Assembly: GCF_003347015.1 (NCBI RefSeq)
Contig: NZ_PNFB01000005.1
Coordinates: 1 to 64,000, forward strand
DNA: 64,000 bases
Origin: Brachybacterium sp. YJGR34
Lineage (GTDB): Bacteria; Actinomycetota; Actinomycetes; Actinomycetales; Dermabacteraceae
Direction: 5' to 3'
Below the pieces are notes generated by a model. That model had not been told where the DNA came from. It did not search any database and saw only the letters and a program-made list of their open reading frames with translations. Both the position numbers and the translations under genes were made by a program. Positions within the stretch are counted from its first letter, which is position 1. Every line of letters begins with the position of its first letter. This document shows positions 17,103 through 25,436 of this stretch, piece after piece.

Positions 17103-18754
17103 CGTTCTCCCTGTTGTGGTGAGCGGACGGACGGAGGCGCCGCGGAGCGGTCGCCCCGCGAGGCGGCAGGACCGAGGCCCTGCGGCGTCGCCGGGGCGGC
17201 TCGCAGGCCGCCGCCGGGACGGTCGCCGGTGAGCTGGCCACCGGCGAGGACTGGACGGCCGCCGACGAGCACGTCGTCGATGCCGACGGCGAAGGCGGTG
17301 GGGTCGTCGTACGTGGCCATGTCGCGCACCGCCTCGGGATCGACGAGGGCGAGGTCGGCGAGATGGCCGGGGCGGAGGCGTCCGCGGGCGCCGAGTCGGA
17401 AGCGGTCCACCGGCCCGGTCGAGAGGTGGCGCACCGCCGCGGGCCAGTCGAGGTCTCCCCGCTCGCGCACGAAGGTCGCGAGATAGGAGGCGAAGGTGCC
17501 GCGGGCGCGCGGATGAGGGTGCGCCCCGATGAAGATCCCGTCGGATCCGCCGAGGTGTCGGGGGTGGGCGATCAGCCGGCCCAGGTCCTCGACGCTCCGC
17601 TGATGGGGGACGGCCATCACCACGTTCACCGCGAGGCGGGAGGCGGACAGCAGGTCCAGGGCGGCGTCGATCGGGTCCGTGCCGCGCCGCCGGGCGAGCT
17701 CGGCGAGGGTCAGCCCATGGGCGTCCGCGAACTCGGGAGCGGGGGTGTGGCCGATCGTCATCAGCTCCGGCCAGGCGGGGCCCAGGCTCGCGTAGCGATC
17801 CACCCGCGGGAACCACTCCCGTCGCAGACGCTCGCGCTCGCCGCCGTCCCGCAGGCGGGCCGCGGCCTCCTCGGGCGCCAGGGCGTTCAGCGCCGGGGGC
17901 AGCAGCGACATGGCCAGGAGCGAGCAGCCGCGGGTGTACGGATAGGCGTCGAAGCTCGCCTCGACGCCTCGCTCCTCGAGCAGGGCCATCAGGCGCCGGG
18001 CCTCCTCGGCCCGGGTGTGGAAGTGGGAGATGTGCACGGGGACCCCGGCGCTATCGCCGATCCGGGCGACCTCCTCGATGCCCACCTGCGAGTTGTCCTC
18101 GTAGCCGCCGCGCATATGGGTCACGTACGGCAGGTCGGTGCCGGCCAGGGGTGCGCACAGCGCCGCGATCTCCTCGGCGTCCGCGAACAGCCCCGGGGTG
18201 TAGTCGAGCCCCGTGGAGAGCCCGACGGCGCCGTCGGCCAGACCCTCGGCGACGAGCGCCGCCATCCGGTCGCGCTGCGTCGCATCGGCGGGAGCGTCCG
18301 CGGGGCCCATCACCTCGTGGCGCACGGTCCCGGCGGGCACCAGGTAGGCGACGTTCAGCGGGATCCGCCCGTCGTAGCTCGCCAGCAGGTCCGCGACCCG
18401 CGACCCGCGATAGGCGGGATGCGGGCCGTTGATCGCGGCGAAGTACTCGGAGGCGTGGGCCCCGTCCCCGGGCGCGTAGGAAACGCCGTCCTGGCCGCCG
18501 ATGACCGAGGTGATCCCCTGTCGCAGCAGGGCCTGCTGCACCTCCTCGTCGAAGATCGCGCCCTCGGCATGGGAGTGCGCGTCGACGAATCCGGGGACGA
18601 CCAGTCGCCCGTCGGCCTCGAGGATGCGCGCTCCGGCGGTCTGCGCGGGCGGGAGATCGCCGACGGCGAGGATGCGCTCGTCCTCGAGGAGGACGTCGGC
18701 GCGGGCGAGGCCGTCTCCGTCGACGACGATTCCTCCGCGGATCAGCAGTGACAT
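17099..18754 (-). CDS. N-acyl-D-amino-acid deacylase (D-aminoacylase)
   Basis: 551 aa amidohydrolase-superfamily enzyme. Metal-binding HxH is at about 60-62 (VDAHSHAEG); further metal or active-site stretches are YVTHMRGGYED, VHISHFHTRAEE and GGSDGIFIGAHPHPRARG. This is the D-aminoacylase layout, releasing free D-amino acids from N-acyl forms. The C-terminal 40 residues (Pro/Arg/Gly-rich) are probably disordered. Start taken at the second Met (18754), which begins the SLLIRGG strand; an upstream Met at 18781 is possible. Coupled to ridA. Confidence 0.85.
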   Translation of the reverse strand: MSLLIRGGIVVDGDGLARADVLLEDERILAVGDLPPAQTAGARILEADGRLVVPGFVDAHSHAEGAIFDEEVQQALLRQGITSVIGGQDGVSYAPGDGAHASEYFAAINGPHPAYRGSRVADLLASYDGRIPLNVAYLVPAGTVRHEVMGPADAPADATQRDRMAALVAEGLADGAVGLSTGLDYTPGLFADAEEIAALCAPLAGTDLPYVTHMRGGYEDNSQVGIEEVARIGDSAGVPVHISHFHTRAEEARRLMALLEERGVEASFDAYPYTRGCSLLAMSLLPPALNALAPEEAAARLRDGGERERLRREWFPRVDRYASLGPAWPELMTIGHTPAPEFADAHGLTLAELARRRGTDPIDAALDLLSASRLAVNVVMAVPHQRSVEDLGRLIAHPRHLGGSDGIFIGAHPHPRARGTFASYLATFVRERGDLDWPAAVRHLSTGPVDRFRLGARGRLRPGHLADLALVDPEAVRDMATYDDPTAFAVGIDDVLVGGRPVLAGGQLTGDRPGGGLRAAPATPQGLGPAASRGDRSAAPPSVRSPQQGER

Positions 18755-18821
18755 GAGGACGATCTTCGCAGACCCGCGCACCTCGCGACGCCGCGGCGCC
18801 GCGAGGTGGACGGCGACGGGC

Positions 18822-20054
18822 TCAGAAGAAGGTCTCGACCGCCTCGTGCACGAGGCCTGAGGTGGTGTCGAGGATCGGGATCAGCCGCCACTTGTCGAAG
18901 GCCGTGCACGGGTGGGACAGCCCCAGGGAGACCACGTCACCGATCCTGAGCGGTTCCTCGTCCCCGAGGCGCAGGAAGGTGTGCTGATCGTTGAGGGCGG
19001 TGACCTCGCCGGCCAGCGGCCGCTCCGGCCCGCCGAGCGTCCGGGAGACACCCAGCGGCACGGGGAGCCCCTCGTCGAAGGGCAGGTCCCGTTTGCCGGC
19101 GTCGAGCAGTGCGAGGCCCGGCTCCGGCATCGAGACCACCCGGGCGTAGCCGCGCATCCCGGCGTGCAGCGCCTGTTCGTCCTCGACCCCGCGGGTGGCG
19201 TCCAGCGGGGAGATGCCCCGGTAGAAGCCGCTGTCGTGGACGATGTACGCCCCGGAGCGCAGGATCGCCCGGACATCCGCGAGCCCCGCGAAGCTCGCGG
19301 CCACCACGTCGAAGTAGGCGCTGCCGCCCGCGGTCACCCACGGGGTGCCGCTGACCAGGGGCCGCACCCTGTCCACGAGCGCGGCGAGCTGATCGCAGTA
19401 GGCACCTACGACACGCAGGGCCTCCTCGGAGCGGTCGTGCGCCAGCGCCCCCTCGTAGCCGGCCACGCCGCGCAGGACGAGAGCGGGGGAGGCGGCGACG
19501 CGCTCGGCGAGGGAGAGGACGTCGGCCGCGGTGCGCGCTCCGGTGCGCCCGCCCTCGGCGCCGAGTTCGACCAGCACCCCCAGCCGGGCGTCCGGCGGGA
19601 GCGCCTCGTCCAGCAGGTCGATCGTGGCCGGCGAGTCCGCCCAGCACACCAGCTCCTGCTCGGGATGGGCGGCCAGGTGCGCGGCCAGTCGCCGCAGCAG
19701 CGCGGGATCGGTGCAGGTGTTCGCGATCTGCACCGTCGGCACGCCGGCGCGCAGGGCGACGTCCGCCTGCCAGCCGGTCGCCACCGTGATCCCCGTGGCG
19801 CCGGCCGCGAGCTGGCGGCGCCACAGCACCGGCGCCATGGTGGTCTTCCCGTGCGGCATCAGCTCGAGCCCGCGCTCGCCGGTCCACGCGGCCATCACCT
19901 GCAGGTTGTGCGCGATGGCCTGCTCATCGAGCACCAGCAGCGGGGTGGAGAACTCCGCGAGCGGCAGCTCGAGCGCCGTGATGTCCCGGCCGACGGCTCC
20001 TGCCGGGAAGGACTTGTCCTCCGCACGGACCGTGCGCTGGACCTGCTGGGACAT
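18822..20054 (-). CDS. PLP fold-type III D-serine dehydratase / D-threonine aldolase-like enzyme
   Basis: 410 aa, alanine racemase-like N-terminal domain. The PLP lysine is Lys70 in LMPHGKTTMAP. The C-terminal metal site has His381 and Cys383 in LSHPCTAFDKW, as in eukaryotic-type D-serine dehydratase (DSD1) and D-threonine aldolase. The reaction is likely D-serine to pyruvate plus ammonia through 2-aminoacrylate, or retro-aldol cleavage of D-threonine; sequence alone does not decide. It lies 67 bp upstream of the deacylase and ridA on the same strand, so the three probably form a D-amino-acid catabolic unit. Confidence 0.82.
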   Translation of the reverse strand: MSQQVQRTVRAEDKSFPAGAVGRDITALELPLAEFSTPLLVLDEQAIAHNLQVMAAWTGERGLELMPHGKTTMAPVLWRRQLAAGATGITVATGWQADVALRAGVPTVQIANTCTDPALLRRLAAHLAAHPEQELVCWADSPATIDLLDEALPPDARLGVLVELGAEGGRTGARTAADVLSLAERVAASPALVLRGVAGYEGALAHDRSEEALRVVGAYCDQLAALVDRVRPLVSGTPWVTAGGSAYFDVVAASFAGLADVRAILRSGAYIVHDSGFYRGISPLDATRGVEDEQALHAGMRGYARVVSMPEPGLALLDAGKRDLPFDEGLPVPLGVSRTLGGPERPLAGEVTALNDQHTFLRLGDEEPLRIGDVVSLGLSHPCTAFDKWRLIPILDTTSGLVHEAVETFF

Positions 20055-20142
20055 GGGCGACCTCGCTCTGCTCGATGACGGTGACTGCGAGTCTCGGGGT
20101 TCGGCCGGGAGTGCGCAAGGTGGCGACGAGACTCACGGCGAA

Positions 20143-20189
20143 TGCCCGCGAAACATCCTCGGTGCTACACGTAGAGGTGCCTGCGAACC
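20143..20189 (+). repeat. left terminal inverted repeat of the insertion sequence
   Basis: Begins TGCCCGCGAAACATCCTCGG and contains a second copy of the motif (TGCCTGCGAA) about 35 bases in. It matches the reverse complement of the right end with a few mismatches and one small gap. Confidence 0.75.
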
Positions 20190-20205
20190 GGTGTGACGCT
20201 GGGGC

Positions 20206-21251
20206 ATGGGATGTGAGCTGACGATGGGTGCGGGAGCGGGGATCACGGCGAAGTACGCAAGGGCCTACCGGCAGGCTTCGAGGAAGGACGAGGGGGGTAA
20301 TGGTGGACGAGGTCACTGCGGTCACGGGGTGGTCCCGGGACAGCGCCAGGAGGCGCCTGCAGGGCGCCGCCAGGCCGGCGAGCGGGATCTCGGCGGAGCC
20401 GCTCACGGAAGTACTCCTTCGACGCCCTGAAGGCCCCGCTGTCGTGGCGTTCGCGAAGTTGCGTATCCGCAAATACGTGAACGTTCGCGGCCCTCTCCCG
20501 ATGCTGCGGCCCTCTCCCGACGCTGCGGTCGGTGTCGACACGAGAGCGCGGACGATAGACCGCTGCCTCCGCCCGGCCCGGGAGAGGGCCCCCTGCGTGG
20601 GCTCTCAGCGACGAGGACGTCGCCATTGCTGCGCACCTCGATCACGGTCCGCAAGGCCGGCGACGAGGTCGAGGCCGAGCCGGGGTTCTTCGAGGGTGAC
20701 ACCGTCGCGCACTGCGCTCTGTCTGACGCTCAAGGGCGAGTTCGCCCGCACCCTCGATCTGACCTGCGTGCATACCGGGTGGACGTGCACTCGCTCGATC
20801 CAGAACAACGCCCACGTCCACTTCCTGGCCGCGCTCGAAGACGCCGTGGGTACGGCGGTATGCGTTCCACTGGCGCTACGACACCCCCGAGGAGCTGGCA
20901 CTGCTGAACCGGCTCTGGCCGCTGGTCAACGACCGGATGAACTACCACACGCCCACCAGGAAGCCCACCGGCTGGTCGAGCGATGCCTCCGGTCGGCGCC
21001 GCCGCGCCGACGACGATCCCGCCACGCCGCTGGACCGCCTGCTGGCCGCGGACGTGTTCTCGAACAAGCAGAGCCAGGAGCTGATCGCGTATCGCAGCAC
21101 GCTCAACCCGGCCGAGATCGCCCGCAACATCCAGACCATCCAGGACCGCCTCACCGGCCATGCCCGCGACCGCACGCTCGACCTCGGGGCCCCGCTCACA
21201 AAACCCCTCCCCGACACCCCCACAGGGATCCGCCTCCGCCCGAGCGCGTGA
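20206..21251 (+). pseudogene. broken transposase (integrase-catalytic type)
   Basis: Pieces of one protein appear in order in all three frames. They are KYARAYRQASRKDEG, then VDEVTAVTGWSRDSARRRL (frame change at a run of six G near 20296), then KYSFDALKA, TIDRCLRPARE, LRTSITVRKAGDEVEAEPGFF, GEFARTLDLTCVHTGWT with NNAHVHFLAALEDAV, and last AFHWRYDTPEELALLNRLW to the C-terminus (104 aa from 20937). At least five frame changes are needed. The part that should carry the second Asp and the Glu of the catalytic triad, between LEDAV and AFHWRY, is missing. It cannot be active. Confidence 0.85.
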
Positions 21252-21299
21252 GGTTTCGCGGGCATCCCTACGTGAGGCACCGAAGAGATGTCGCGGGCA
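21252..21299 (-). repeat. right terminal inverted repeat of the insertion sequence
   Basis: Reverse-complement match of the left end. The outer copy of the motif is TCGCGGGCA (21291-21299) and the inner copy is GTTTCGCGGGCA (21253-21264), the latter an exact 12-bp inverted match to 20143-20154. The internal CACGTAG block is also shared. Confidence 0.75.
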
Positions 21300-21332
21300 G
21301 ATTGACATGAGGCACTACGGGTGGGGGCGGCC

Positions 21333-23051
21333 TCACCGCCCTCGTGCGCTGCGGCGGATCACCCGCCCGATCGTGCGTGCCGGACCGGCACCGGCGGCGA
21401 GATAGGTCCCCAGCAGCGCCGTGGCCCCGCCGGCGGCGAGCAGGAGGGGGTCGCGCAGCCCGCGGGGGCGCCCGGACGCGGAGGCGGCCGCGACGCGTCC
21501 GATCCCCACCAGCAGCGCCCCCATCGTGATGCTCGCGACCACGCGGTCCCCCGTCGCCTCGACGCGCTCGATGAGCGGCTCGAGGTCGGAGGCGTCCATG
21601 CGCACGGCGACGCCGCGCGCCTCGTAGTCGTCCAGGAGGCGCTGGGCGCGGCGGGGAGCCTCCGCCCCGAGGTGCAGGGCATCCAATCCTGCGGAGGAGA
21701 CGCGGTGGAGGATCGCCTCCGGGGACCACAGCTGCGCGAGCGCGACGGGCAGCACCTCCTGCAGCACATCGGTGATGCGGAACGCGGGGTCCAGGGCGAT
21801 GGCGCTGGCCTCGACCAGGACCAGCATCCGCAGCAGCATCGAGATCTCCGAGGGCAGCTGCAGCCGGTGCCGACGGATCAGCACCGTGAGCCGGGAGAAG
21901 AACTGCTCGAGGGAGATATCGCCGAGGGCGCGCCCCTCGACCGTCTCCAGCAGCGCCTGCACGTCCCGGTGGTAGCGAGGCCGGTCCAGGCTGCCGCGCG
22001 GCGGGGCGAGGCGCAGCAGGGCCGCGGCGACGCCGTCGCGGTCGTGACGGGACAGGGCGAAGGTCAGGCGGACGATGTCCTCCCGCTCGCTCGGTCGCAG
22101 CTCGCCGATCATCCCGTAGTCGATCAGCCAGAGACCGCCGTCCTCGCGCACGAACATGTTGCCCGGGTGCGGGTCCGCGTGGAAGATCCCGTCCACGAGC
22201 ACCATCTGCACGATCGTGCGAGTCGCGGCCCGGGCGAGCGCCGGGCGATCGATCCCGGCCCCGTCCAGCGCCGGGCCGTCGGTGATGCGCAGGCCCCGGG
22301 CGCGCTCCTCGGTGAGGACCTGCGAGGTGCTCGCCTCGGCGTACACCCGCGGGATGCGCACCACGGGGTCCCCGGCGAGGTTCTCCCGGAAGCGCTCGAC
22401 GTTCGCCGCCTCCGTGCGATAGTCCAGCTCGCGGCGGAGGCTGCGGTCGAAGGCCTCGACCAGCCCCACGATGTCCACGTCCCGGGCGAGGTCCCACTCG
22501 CGGTCCGCGATCCCGGCGAGGTGGCGGAGGATGTCGAGATCGGTGATGACCGATTCCTGCACGCCCGGCTTGCGCACCTTGACGACCACCTCGGTGCCTT
22601 CCCGCAGGCGCGCGCCGTGCGCCTGCCCGATCGAGGCCGTCGCCAGCGGCGTGTGGTCGAAGGCGGCGAAGGCCTCGTCCGCCGCGGCGCCGAGCTCCTC
22701 GCGCACCAGAGCGGCGATCTCCTCGTAGGGGACGGGGGTGACGCCGTCCTGGAGGCGCGTCAGCTCCTCCGTGTACTCCGCGGGGAGCAGATCGTCCCGG
22801 GTGGCGAGCATCTGTCCGAGCTTGACGAAGGTGGGCCCCAGTTCCTCGAGGGCCGTGCGCAGGCGGACCGGCCCCGGCAGCGCGTCCTCACGGTCCTCCG
22901 CGGCGGCGCCGAGCGAGGCCAGCAGGCCCCGGCGCATCGGCGCCGGCACGTGCTCGGCGAGTCCGACCTGCTCGGCGAGGGCGAACAGCCCATTGCCGAC
23001 CAGCACCTCGGCGATCTGGCGGTAGCGGGCGGCGGAGTGCGGGAGGACCAT
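21333..23051 (-). CDS. ABC1/UbiB-family protein kinase-like membrane protein
   Basis: 572 aa, AarF/UbiB family. Diagnostic motifs: LGPTFVKLGQMLATRDDLLP (KxGQ), TASIGQAHGA (Ala-rich loop), VVVKVRKPGV (Lys of the ATP site), FHADPHPGNMFV (catalytic Asp-Asn) and WLIDYGMIGEL (DFG-like). Two hydrophobic segments at the C-terminus anchor it in the membrane. The family supports isoprenoid-quinone metabolism and acts as an ATPase or atypical kinase. A good Shine-Dalgarno (AGGAGA) precedes the ATG. It is divergent from the oxidoreductase gene, with a 170-bp shared upstream region. Confidence 0.9.
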   Translation of the reverse strand: MVLPHSAARYRQIAEVLVGNGLFALAEQVGLAEHVPAPMRRGLLASLGAAAEDREDALPGPVRLRTALEELGPTFVKLGQMLATRDDLLPAEYTEELTRLQDGVTPVPYEEIAALVREELGAAADEAFAAFDHTPLATASIGQAHGARLREGTEVVVKVRKPGVQESVITDLDILRHLAGIADREWDLARDVDIVGLVEAFDRSLRRELDYRTEAANVERFRENLAGDPVVRIPRVYAEASTSQVLTEERARGLRITDGPALDGAGIDRPALARAATRTIVQMVLVDGIFHADPHPGNMFVREDGGLWLIDYGMIGELRPSEREDIVRLTFALSRHDRDGVAAALLRLAPPRGSLDRPRYHRDVQALLETVEGRALGDISLEQFFSRLTVLIRRHRLQLPSEISMLLRMLVLVEASAIALDPAFRITDVLQEVLPVALAQLWSPEAILHRVSSAGLDALHLGAEAPRRAQRLLDDYEARGVAVRMDASDLEPLIERVEATGDRVVASITMGALLVGIGRVAAASASGRPRGLRDPLLLAAGGATALLGTYLAAGAGPARTIGRVIRRSARGR

Positions 23052-23221
23052 GGATGTCTCCTGGGGTGGGCGGCGTGCCCGATGCTATCTGGCACCCGGC
23101 GTCCCGCCCGGTCGTCGGACCCTCCCCATGGACGGAAGGGGCGGTGCGGTGCGACCCTGGCCGTGCACGGCATTCGCGCGGCACCGCGTGCTCGCGCAGC
23201 CCGAGGAGGGGAGGCACCTCG

Positions 23222-24331
23222 ATGACCCCGATCCCCGAGACCATGACCGCCATGCTGCTCACCGGCCACGGCGGCCCGGACCAGCTGGTCCTCTCCCATG
23301 ACGTCCCCACTCCGCGCCCGGCGGCCGGGGAGGTGCTCGTCGACGTGCACGCCTGCGGGATGAACAACACCGACATCTGGGTGCGTGAGGGTGCCTACGG
23401 GTCCGAGACGGACCCCGGTGCGGTCTCCAGCTGGCGACGGGGGCGCCCCACCCTGGAGTTCCCCCGCATCCAGGGCGCCGACATCGTGGGCCGCATCGCC
23501 GCGCTCGGCGCGGGTGTCGACCCCGAGCGCCTCGGACAGCGGGTGATGGTCGACTTCAGCCTGTACCACCGCCCCGAGGGCGACGACTCCCTGGCGGACA
23601 TCGACTACATCGGCCACGGCCGCGACGGCGGGTACGCCGAGTACGTCGCGGTGCCCGCCGAGAACGCCTACGAGATCACCGCCGAGATCCCCGATGCCGC
23701 CCTGGCCACCTTCTGCTGCGCCTATCTCACCGCGGAGCAGATGCTCGACCGCGCCCGCCTGGCGGTGGGGGAGCGGGTGCTGGTCACCGGCGCCTCCGGC
23801 GGTGTCGGCTCCGCGGTGATCCAGCTGGCCCGCGTGCGCGGCGCGATCCCGTACGCCGTGACCAGCGCCGGCAAGGAGGACGCGCTGCGCGCCATCGGTG
23901 CCGAGGACGTGGTCCTGCGCGACGTCGAGGACCTGGTGGGAGCGGTGGAGGCGATGATCGGCGCCCCGGTGGACGTGGTCGCGGACCTCGTGGCCGGGGA
24001 GATGTTCAACGATCTGCTGCGGATCCTGCGCCCGGAGGGCCGCTACACCACCGCCGGGGCGATCGGCGGGCCGGTGGTGCAGCTGGACCTGCGCACGATG
24101 TACCTCAAGCAGCTCGAGCTGCACGGCTCCTCGCAGGGCACCCGCACCGCCTTCCGTCGCCTGGTGGGGCACATCCAGGAGGGCAGGATCCGCCCGCTGC
24201 TGGACCGCACCTTCCCGCTCTCCGCGCTGCGGGAGGCGCAGCGCGCCTTCGGTGCCAAGACCTTCATCGGCAAGCTGGTGGTGGTGCCGGACCGGCACTG
24301 GGAGCGCGTGGGGGCGCCGTATGCGCCGTGA
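23222..24331 (+). CDS. quinone oxidoreductase / alcohol dehydrogenase-like MDR protein
   Basis: 369 aa medium-chain reductase. The GroES-like N-terminal half includes HACGMNNTDIW, and the Rossmann domain has VLVTGASGGVGSAVIQLARV. The structural and catalytic zinc motifs (GHE, four-Cys lobe) are not seen, so it is closer to zinc-independent quinone reductases. A GGGAGG ribosome site precedes the ATG. The last codons overlap the proline-racemase-family gene by 11 bp, so both are one operon and probably one pathway, perhaps hydroxy-acid or imino-acid catabolism. Confidence 0.82.
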   Translation: MTPIPETMTAMLLTGHGGPDQLVLSHDVPTPRPAAGEVLVDVHACGMNNTDIWVREGAYGSETDPGAVSSWRRGRPTLEFPRIQGADIVGRIAALGAGVDPERLGQRVMVDFSLYHRPEGDDSLADIDYIGHGRDGGYAEYVAVPAENAYEITAEIPDAALATFCCAYLTAEQMLDRARLAVGERVLVTGASGGVGSAVIQLARVRGAIPYAVTSAGKEDALRAIGAEDVVLRDVEDLVGAVEAMIGAPVDVVADLVAGEMFNDLLRILRPEGRYTTAGAIGGPVVQLDLRTMYLKQLELHGSSQGTRTAFRRLVGHIQEGRIRPLLDRTFPLSALREAQRAFGAKTFIGKLVVVPDRHWERVGAPYAP

Positions 24332-25352
24332 ACGGACCCTCGAGCTCATCGACACCCAGGCCGGCGGGGACGTCTCCCGCGTGGTCACCGCCGGCATCGA
24401 GCCGATCCCCGGGGGCGACGCCCTCGAGAAGGCCCGGTTCCTCGAGCGGGAGGGCGACGGCCTGCGGCGCCTGCTGCTCTCGGAGCCCTACGGGGATCCG
24501 GCGATGTCGGTGGACCTGATCGTCGCCCCGGGGGATCCGGAGGCGCAGGCCGGCTACATCATCATGGAGGCCATGGGGTACCCGCTGTACTCGGGGTCCA
24601 ACACGATCTGCGTGGCGACCGCCCTGCTGGAGGGCGGCATGGTCCAGATGGTCGACGGACTGCAGGACCTGGTGCTGGAGTCGCCGGCGGGGCCGGCCCG
24701 CATCACGGCGCAGAACGTCGAGGGTCGCGTCGAGTCGATCACCACCCAGGGAGCTCCCGCCTATGTCGCCGAGCGGGGCCTGTCCGTCGAGGTCCCCGAT
24801 CACGGGCGGGTGTCCTTCGACCTGGTGTGGAGCGGCGGCTACTACGCGATGATCCGCGCCGCGGAGCACGGCTTCGAGCTCACGCCCGAGGAGCAGATCG
24901 CCCTGACCGCCTTCGGCGACGCCTTCGTGCGCGCCGCCCGCCCCGGGCTGCGGCAGGAGCACCCCACCCTGGGGGACGTGGGGCCGCTGCCCTTCGTGCA
25001 CTTCATGGGCCGGGTGCGGACGCTGGAGAACGGGAAGGTGGAGTCCCGCTCCGCGACCTACGTCCACCCCGGGGTGCTGTGCCGGAGCCCCACGGGCACC
25101 GGCACCTCCGCCCGCCTCGCGCTCCTGGCCGGGGACGGCGAGCTCGCCCCGGGGGACACGCTGGAGACGATCTCGCCGCGCGGCAACCGCTTCGTGGGCA
25201 CCGTGAAGGGCGAGGCCAGGGTGGGGGACTTCGCGGCCTGGCACTCGACCATCACCGGCACCGCCCGGGTGCTGGCCCGCTCGCGGATCACCGTGGACCT
25301 CGACGACCCGCTCGTGGACGCCTCGGACCTGGAGCGGCTGCTGACGCCGTGA
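24321..25352 (+). CDS. proline racemase superfamily protein with Ser/Thr at the catalytic positions
   Basis: 343 aa, proline racemase fold. Enzymes of this family use two residues on opposite faces: Cys/Cys in racemases and 4-hydroxyproline epimerases, Cys/Thr in trans-3-hydroxyproline dehydratases. Here the first site reads YPLYSGSNTICVAT (Ser91) and the second CRSPTGTGTSAR (Thr258), so neither catalytic Cys is present. Racemization by the usual two-thiol mechanism is therefore unlikely; a dehydratase or a new activity is more plausible. Coupled to the preceding oxidoreductase. Confidence 0.82.
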   Translation: MRRERTLELIDTQAGGDVSRVVTAGIEPIPGGDALEKARFLEREGDGLRRLLLSEPYGDPAMSVDLIVAPGDPEAQAGYIIMEAMGYPLYSGSNTICVATALLEGGMVQMVDGLQDLVLESPAGPARITAQNVEGRVESITTQGAPAYVAERGLSVEVPDHGRVSFDLVWSGGYYAMIRAAEHGFELTPEEQIALTAFGDAFVRAARPGLRQEHPTLGDVGPLPFVHFMGRVRTLENGKVESRSATYVHPGVLCRSPTGTGTSARLALLAGDGELAPGDTLETISPRGNRFVGTVKGEARVGDFAAWHSTITGTARVLARSRITVDLDDPLVDASDLERLLTP

Positions 25353-25436
25353 GCGTCGAGAACGGGGCCGTCGGCCGCCGCCGGGTGTGACCAATCCAGC
25401 CCAGTCCGGCACCTGCTGCCGACGTACACTTCATCG

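Larger units (their letters stand above)
20143..21299. mobile_element. degenerate insertion sequence with intact terminal inverted repeats
   Basis: About 1.16 kb bounded by imperfect inverted repeats of some 47 bp. It contains the broken remains of one integrase-type (DDE/rve) transposase. The region separates two unrelated gene groups. No clear target-site duplication was found. The family was not identified with confidence. Confidence 0.75.
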
